DNA from: Erigeron canadensis
Taxonomy: Eukaryota > Streptophyta > Magnoliopsida > Asterales > Asteraceae
NCBI RefSeq assembly: GCF_010389155.1
Contig: NC_057762.1
Location: 35,524,055 to 35,588,054, forward strand
DNA length: 64,000 bases
Direction: 5' to 3'
The stretch's first letter is position 1; every line of letters starts with the position of its first letter. A program made the translations under genes and the position numbers. The notes under the pieces are model-generated. The model searched no databases. It saw only the letters and a list, made by a program, of their open reading frames with translations, and was not told where the DNA came from. Positions 57,516 through 64,000 of the stretch are shown here, one piece after another.

Positions 57516-58673
57516 ATGGCCGCTAACAATCCAATCAACCCCAACCCAAACGTCCATAATTTTTCACTAAGATCCATCCTTGAAAAGGAGCGTCTTAACC
57601 AAAACAACTTTGTGGATTGGTTTCGTAACTTGAGAATTGTTCTCAAGCATGAAAAGAAATCCTATATACTAGACGATCCTATTCCCGATGAGCCCGAAGA
57701 AACAAATGTTGATGCCTACAATGATTGGGTTAAATATGTCGATGACTCCGTGCAAGTTAGTTGCATAATGTTGGCGAGTATGACTCCCGAACTCCAAAAG
57801 GAGTTCGAGCACCATGGGGCATACGACATGATTACCCAACTCAAGGAAATGTTCCAACAAAAGGCAAGGGTTGAACGCTTCGAAACGGTTCGAGCGCTTC
57901 ATGCATGTCATATGGATGATTCTCAACCCGTCTCAACTTATGTTCTTAAAATGAAAAGCTACATTGATCGCCTCGAAAGGCTAAATTGTCCCGTTTCAAC
58001 CGAGTTGGCTACGGATTTGATCCTCAACTCCTTATCTAAGAGATTTGAGACCTTCGTGTTAAATTATAACATGAACGGATGGGACAAAACCGTTTCCGAG
58101 CTCCATGGGATGCTCAAAACGGCCGAGGCTAGCATGGGAGGAAAGGTTCAACCCGTTCACATGATCAATGAAGGCGGAAAGAAAAGGGCCAACCCCGGAC
58201 CAAAGGCAAATGTTGCTAAAGGAAAGGGAAACAACAAAAGGAACAACAGAGGAACAGGAAAGGCAAAAATGGATACTCCAAAAACGAAGAAGCAAAAGGT
58301 TGCTGTCAATGACCCATGCTTTGAGTGTGGGGAGGTAGGACATTGGAAGCGTAATTGTCCAACCTATCTCAAAGCTAAGAGGGATGCAGGGCAAACCTCA
58401 GGTACAATATTTATGATATATATTGAGCTTAATACTGTTTTTTCTTACATATGGGTATTGGATACCGGATGTGGAACTCATATTTGTAATATGTTACAGG
58501 GGTTCATAAGAAAAAGGAACATCAAGAAGGGGGACATTAGTCTCTTTATGGGCAATGGTGCGAAAGTACAAGTTGAAGCCCAAGGAGACTATCTTTTGAA
58601 ACTACCAAATGGTTTGGAAATTGTATTGAACAATGTTTTGTATGCACCTAGTTTAACTAGGAACATTATTTAG
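57516..58673 (+). CDS. Copia gag and N-terminal protease
   Basis: 385 residues from MAANNPINPNPN. The UBN2-type gag region runs to about residue 210, a basic linker (215-255) follows, and a CCHC knuckle CFECGEVGHWKRNC is at about 269-282. The frame then enters the aspartic protease with the WVLDTGCGTH active-site motif (about 311-320). The frame closes at 58671-58673, inside what is normally a continuous gag-pol polyprotein, because of a single-base loss just upstream. Gag builds the virus-like particle and binds RNA; the protease cuts the polyprotein. Confidence 0.9.
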   Translation: MAANNPINPNPNVHNFSLRSILEKERLNQNNFVDWFRNLRIVLKHEKKSYILDDPIPDEPEETNVDAYNDWVKYVDDSVQVSCIMLASMTPELQKEFEHHGAYDMITQLKEMFQQKARVERFETVRALHACHMDDSQPVSTYVLKMKSYIDRLERLNCPVSTELATDLILNSLSKRFETFVLNYNMNGWDKTVSELHGMLKTAEASMGGKVQPVHMINEGGKKRANPGPKANVAKGKGNNKRNNRGTGKAKMDTPKTKKQKVAVNDPCFECGEVGHWKRNCPTYLKAKRDAGQTSGTIFMIYIELNTVFSYIWVLDTGCGTHICNMLQGFIRKRNIKKGDISLFMGNGAKVQVEAQGDYLLKLPNGLEIVLNNVLYAPSLTRNII

Positions 58674-58735
58674 TTTCCCGTTTAAGACATGTTGGATATG
58701 ATTTTAAATTTGTTAACAATGATATCCATATTTCT

Positions 58736-60214
58736 ATGAATGATGTATTTTATTTTAAAGCCATGCCTAGAAATGGTATTTATGAATTGGTTCATGAAAG
58801 CACAACATATGACAACTCAATGTACCAAGCTACCACCAAGAAACTTAAATTAGATTTAAGTGAAACCTATATTTGGCATTGTCGTCTTGGCCATATAAAT
58901 AAGAATCGCGTACTAACACTTCAAAAGAATGGTCTTTTGAAAACAAAATCAAATGATTCATTTGATGTATGTGAATCTTGTTTACAAGGCAAGATGACTA
59001 AGGCACCTTTCAATGGCACTAATGAAAGGGCAAAAGATTTATTAGGTATCATACATTCGGATGTATGTGGTCCTTTTAAGCCAATGACTAGGAATGGTGA
59101 AAGATACTTCATTACATTCACCGATGACTATAGTCGTTACGGTTATGTGTACTTATTAAAACACAAGAGTGAAGCTTTTGAAGTGTTCAAAATTTTCAAG
59201 AATGAAGTAGAAAACCAACTCAGCAAGACAATAAAAATTCTTCGTTCTGATAGAGGAGGTGAATACCTAAGTGATGCTTTTCAATATCATCTTAGAAGTT
59301 GTGGGATAATCTCACAACTAACTCCCCCTGGAACACCACAACATAATGGTGTGTCTGAAAGGAGGAATCGAACCCTATTAGATATGGTTCGTTCTATGAT
59401 GAGCAAAAGCTCACTACCTCTGTCATTTTGGGGTTATGCCATAATCTCTGCTGCCCGAATTTTAAATATGGCTCCAACCAAGAAAGTGGAGAGAACACCT
59501 TTTGAAATATGGCATGGAAGAGTTCCATCTTTGTCATATTTAAAAGTATGGGGTTGTGAGGCTTATGTAAGACATGATACCTCAAGCAAATTAGAACCCC
59601 GATCCACTAAATGTATCTTTGTAGGATATCCTAAAGATGATTTGGGATATTATTTCTACGATCCTAATGAGCAAAATGTATTTGTTGCTCGAAAGGCTGA
59701 GTTCTTGGAGACTAAATTCCTTATGGAAGGAACTAGTTCTAGAACAGTGGAACTTGAAGAAGATCAAGAACCACTGACAGATACACACTTGGGTGACACT
59801 AGCTTTCAACAAAAATATGTTGAAGATGATCAAGGAGTTGATCAAGGCACACAAAACGTTCGCAGATCTGGTAGAGCTTCTTATCCACCGGAAAGATATG
59901 GATTTCTTATGGATGAATGCTATATGATGGTTTCTGATGAACCTACCACCTACCATGATGCAATGTCCAAATCGGATTCGGACAAATGGTTAGAAGCCAT
60001 GAACGCTGAGATGCAATCCATGTATGATAACCAAGTTTGGGAATTAGTTAATGAACCACCAAATTCCAAAGTAGTTGGAAGTAAATGGGTGTTCAAATTG
60101 AAACACGATATGCATGGAAACTTGCTTACTTATAAAGCTAGACTTGTAGCAAAAGGTTTCACTCAAACTCGAGGGGTCACTATGATGAAACTTTTTCGCC
60201 CGTGGCAATGCTAA
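58736..60214 (+). pseudogene. Copia pol, integrase and start of reverse transcriptase
   Basis: This frame continues the polyprotein after the first break; the Met at 58736 is simply the first in-frame one. The integrase HHCC zinc finger is visible (WHCRLGH then CESCLQGK), then the DDE core with HSDVCGPF, FTDDYSRYGY, SDRGGEY and TPQHNGVSERRNRT. It runs through the integrase C-terminus into the reverse transcriptase N-terminus (WLEAMNAEMQSM, VGSKWVFKLK, YKARLVAKGFTQ). A second single-base loss near 60178 throws it out of frame, and it stops at 60214. Confidence 0.88.
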
Positions 60215-61521
60215 AGTCTATTAGGATATTATTTGCCATAGCCGCTCATTATGACTATGAGATATGGCAAATGGATGTCAAAACCGCTTTTCTAAATGGA
60301 TATCTTGAGGAAGATGTCTATATGGATCAGCCTGAAGGTTTTGTCGATCCTAAACATCCTAATAAAGTATGCAAGTTAAAGAAATCAATCTATGGATTGA
60401 AACAAGCATCAAGAAGCTGGAATCGTCGTTTTGATGAAGAAGTCAAGAAATTTGGCTTCATCAAAAATGCTGATGAAGCTTGTGTGTATAAGAAGGCCAG
60501 TGGGAGCATCATTACCTTTCTAGTATTATATGTCGATGACATTCTTCTATTTGGAAATGATATTCCAACCTTGGAAGGTGTAAAAGCCTGGCTTGGAAGT
60601 TGCTTTTCCATTAAGGATCTTGGTGAAGCCGCCTATATTTTGGGAATAAGGATCTATAGGGATAGATCAAGGCGCTTAATAGGTTTGAATCAAAGTGCAT
60701 ACATAGATAAAATCTTGAAAAGGTTCAAGATGGAAAACTCTAAGAAAGGTTTAGTACCTATTCAAAGAGGAACTATATTGAGCACTTCTCAATCTCCTAG
60801 CTCAAAAGTTGAGCAAGAGAAAATGAATGGAATCCCATATGCATCTGCTATAGGATCCATCATGTATGCTATGATATGCACGAGACCGGACGTGTCATGC
60901 GCTTTGAGCATGACAAGTAGATACCAGCAAAATCCAGGAGATAGTCATTGGATGGCTGTCAAGAATATATTGAAATATCTTAGAAATACTAAAGATATGT
61001 TCTTAATATATGGATCTGGTGAGGAGGAGCTCGTTGTAAAGGGTTACACGGATGCGAGTTTCCAAACTGATCGAGATGATTCTCGATCACAATCGGGGTA
61101 CATCTTCATTCTAAATGGAGGAGCTGTTTCTTGGAAAAGCTCGAAGCAAGATGTGGTTGCATTGTCCACTACAGAGTCAGAATACATCGCCGCCTCTTTG
61201 GCAGCACAAGAGGCTGCATGGTTGAAGAAATTCATTGCCGATCTAGGGGTTGTTCCTTCCATTCAAGAACCCCTAGAAATCCTTTGTGATAACGAGGGCG
61301 CAATTGCTCAAATCAAAGAACCTCGTGCGCATCAAAAGACTAGACACATTGAGCGGAGATTCAACTACATAAGGGATGAAGTTGAAAAGGGAAAGATATG
61401 TATTCGCAAAGTTCACACCGATCAAAATATTGCGGACCCACTCACGAAGCTCCTTGAAAGGCCTAAGCATGAAAGTCATACTTGTGCCATGGGACTTCGA
61501 TATTCTAGTGATTGGATTTGA
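60180..61521 (+). pseudogene. Copia pol, reverse transcriptase and RNase H
   Basis: The frame resumes after the second break (first Met at 60202). Reverse transcriptase motifs: MDVKTAFLNGYLEE, the YVDD catalytic box in LVLYVDDILLF, and YGLKQASRSW. RNase H follows: YTDASFQTDRDDSRS, STTESEYIAA (acidic active-site residues), CDNEGAI and RHIERRFNYIRD. It ends at 61521 with the usual copia C-terminal region. Without the upstream frame it cannot be made as part of a polyprotein, so this copy depends on helpers in trans. Confidence 0.88.
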
Positions 61522-62310
61522 TCTATTTTATGTATTTAGATATCGGAACGTTTGTATTTGTTAACACTTTTATATGAATATTGGTATTATGCATTTAAAG
61601 TGTGTTATGTTCCATTTTTTTGCATGTTTAAATCCATGAATAAATTAGTTATTCTAAATGTCCGTAGTCGATCATATTTGTGGGAACAAATATGAATGTA
61701 AGACTGTTATGAACTTGGATTGGTAGATGTTCAAAAGGTTTTCAATATAGAGCAATGTGTTGCTGCCAAGGTTCATAGATATTTGTGGGATACAAATATT
61801 GGACTGACCTGCACTCAAGCATTACTACATGGAATCTTTGTGATTGATCATAAGTAATCTTGATTTAAAAGGCAAATATCATTGTGTCCTCAGACCTGAG
61901 ATACATATTGGGTCTTGATATTCACTGAATATTACACTTTGACTTGGTTCTTCGCTGTTCTGAAACATGGCAGTACATAAGGCTAAGCTCAGGTATGATA
62001 TAAGGTGATTGTGAAAGACGTATGTAGTCGAAATGGGATTTGTCCCTCTTATTCGTTGAGAGTTAGATGTCTAAGGCCTGTTACAAAGTTAAATCAATAG
62101 AGAATGATCACTCTATGTCTCTAGGATTTAACATGACATCTGTGACAAAAGGAAAAATGATCGATTCACCTAAATCATTTCAAGTAGAGACTTGAAGGGG
62201 ATGATGTTATTGAATGGCACTACGTCACACGTATTAGGGGTAGCAAACCGTTGTTAGGCGGTATTTGCTATTTGCGTCAATATTCTATGAATCTTGTGCA
62301 AGTGGGAGAT
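61522..62310 (+). other. Copia 3' non-coding region and polypurine tract
   Basis: About 790 bases without coding features, ending in the polypurine tract AAGTGGGAGA (62300-62309) directly before the 3' LTR. Confidence 0.75.
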
Positions 62311-63226
62311 TGTTGGAATTTCGGATGCCCAAGACACATATTAAATTGACGTGGCTAGTATGTGATGATCCAAGTCAGGTCATACCCAATAACAAGTTAG
62401 ACAAACACTTATGATATGTATTTATATGATATGATCTTTAAATAAATATCAATACTTGAAGCATTTAGGAAATGGGTTTCTAAATAAATGCACTTGAGAA
62501 ATATAAGTAAATTATATGGATAATTTATTTTGAGAAATATGTGAATGTGTTTATTTGGCAAAATAAACACTTATGTGTGTTATGTATAATACATAATATG
62601 TTACATAAGGTATATAACATGTTATAATACATTTATATATATTGTATAAAAGGAAAATGCAAGTGGATTTTGAGTTGGTGAGACCCATGTGGTCTCACCT
62701 TGTGGCCAGCCAACCCCACCCAAAAATGCACATGCATTTGCTTGTTTTACATAATCCACTAGCTACATTGGAAACACACAATTGTTACATACATTTGCTA
62801 TAGTGTTCTCTCAACTCTCAAGTGCAAAAACTCTCTCTTTTTCTTCTCTTGATTTTGGCACAAACAAGGCAAAAGGAGAAAGTTTTTTTAAGTCTAAATC
62901 CTAGCATATTTGGGTGTTTGTTGGAGACTTGGGGTATGCAAGCTTGAGGTACTTCTATCTTGAAGATTTGGCCTTTCTAGGAACATCATCTTCTTCATAT
63001 CAACCTTCTCATAAGCTTGGAAGAAGGTAGTCTTCTAAACACCCTATGGTTGTTATTTTGATTGTATGACATTCATATACATGGATCCTTATTGTTTGGG
63101 GTTTTCTTTTATATGTTAAAATTTGATTTTAACTACATATAACATAATGAAAGGTTCATTTCTTCCGCTGCGTTTTTCATGTTTATAAGGAAAATATGAC
63201 TTTGATAAAACCCAAAAGACCCAACA
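62311..63226 (+). repeat. 3' LTR of the copia element
   Basis: 916 bp. Differs from the 5' LTR at five sites seen by eye (for example GAAATGGG for GAAATGAG, ATAATCC for ATAACCC). Followed by the TACAC duplication. Confidence 0.95.
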
Positions 63227-63231
63227 TACAC

Positions 63232-64000
63232 AATAGATGTTTGATTAAATGCCTCGAAGAGTAGTGTTTTTAATTTTTGGCATCGTGTTTCATGTTTGTC
63301 ATATTCTTTGATATTGATTTATACGAGTTATATGCCCGCTCATTGCGGCGGAAAAACGACAATGACAATATAAAACATGTGAAGTGCCGTGAAAACAATC
63401 ATTTCAAATCAAAGACTTGTCGTTAGAAGTTTATAATACTTACTACGTTGTATAATACACATCTATAAAATTTGTTTACTTATACATTTTAGCACTCTTA
63501 AACTATTAGAAATCGAATTTTAGCGAGTTTTTTTCCAAACTAGTGTAGTGGAAAAAATTATTTACCAAATTGGTATAGTTTTAAAAATATTTACCATTTT
63601 GGGTTGGAACTTAAGCTAACAATTTTTTTCATTAAGTTTAAAACTAATTTAACATTACTATACCCGCTATAGTGTTGTTATTCAACTTTTATAAAAATAA
63701 CAATAACAGTAATTGGTTTTCTTACAACTTATACGCATGTAATGACTGTCAATTTTTTTTATGTGTTTTGGAAAAAAAAAAAAAACAATTGAAACTTTTG
63801 GTCAGAATGAACTGAATATATATATATTTTTTTAATTTTTAAATTTAACGGTTGAACTGAATAATTTTGTAATGAGATTCAAACACGTTATCAGAATTAC
63901 ATATTTACAAATATATAAATATGAGTAACACTTACACTTTTGGTTAAAAAGGAAATGAATAATCTGGACTTTTGGTTAAAATAAAATGAATAATCTGGTA
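63232..64000. other. Intergenic, no gene seen
   Basis: AT-rich DNA. ATGCCCGCTCATTGCGGCGG at about 63331-63350 is another instance of the GC-rich repeat end seen near 9895, 19577 and 53828. Confidence 0.5.

Larger units (their letters stand above)
55355..63226 (+). mobile_element. Full-length Ty1/copia LTR retrotransposon, 7.87 kb
   Basis: Two 916-bp LTRs (55355-56270, 62311-63226) with TGTTGG...CCAACA ends, flanked by the 5-bp duplication TACAC (55350-55354 and 63227-63231). By eye the LTRs differ at five positions, all transitions (about 0.5%), so the insertion is young. Order gag, protease, integrase, reverse transcriptase, RNase H identifies copia. A 1.2-kb leader and 0.8 kb of 3' non-coding DNA flank the coding part. 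Two single-base frame breaks (near 58669 and 60178) disrupt the polyprotein. Lineage within copia is not assigned. Confidence 0.95.

Noticed and set aside
55355..63226. Separate host genes for the three large open frames
   Set aside because: They are consecutive gag, integrase and reverse transcriptase/RNase H parts of one copia polyprotein between matching LTRs.

Overview
This is plant nuclear DNA. It is AT-rich, its genes are split by GT-AG introns, and it carries the usual plant transposon mix: Ty1/copia, Helitron, hAT, MULE-like, PIF/Harbinger, LINE, tRNA-derived SINEs and MITEs. The protein families point to a eudicot. An asterid is possible, but nothing in the window fixes the family or species.

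Layout. 1-2714: a decayed copia-type gag-only element with its right LTR. 2810-3652: a Helitron. 4182-5835 (-): a subgroup IVa bHLH transcription factor in four coding exons (bHLH-A). 7428-9640: a nested long-TIR element, a 470-bp foldback and a SINE. 12867-14732: a second Helitron and three MITEs. 15161-16578: a dead Harbinger transposase with a SINE in its 3' end. 17281-18632 (-): a second IVa bHLH with the same exon plan (bHLH-B). 22816-29569 (-): a complete 16-exon kinesin of the plant KIN-8B type, 753 residues. 37613-38767 (+): an RMD5-type LisH/CTLH/RING subunit of the CTLH (GID) E3 ligase, behind a long transposon-filled 5' UTR intron. 40736-52273: a tandem duplication in which each unit holds a five-exon gene (-) coding for a small protein that I read as the VWA domain of proteasome subunit RPN10 without its ubiquitin-interacting motifs (227 and 223 residues). 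Broken pieces of a second RMD5 copy lie on either side of the first unit. 52422-54710: Helitron-like, repeat and LINE debris. 55355-63226: a full-length young copia element with a 5-bp target-site duplication.

How the genes relate. The two bHLH genes are dispersed duplicates that keep a shared promoter element. The RPN10-like genes are recent tandem duplicates, and copy A later took a Helitron in intron 2 whose empty site is preserved in copy B. RMD5 and the RPN10-like proteins both belong to the ubiquitin-proteasome pathway. Their adjacency is an observation only; nothing in the sequence shows a functional link.

Most interesting item: the tandem pair of divergent, UIM-less RPN10-like VWA genes, together with the duplication and transposon history that can be read around them. 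Exon borders were placed by eye from splice signals, reading phase and family conservation. Transposon borders marked with target-site duplications are firm; the others are approximate.
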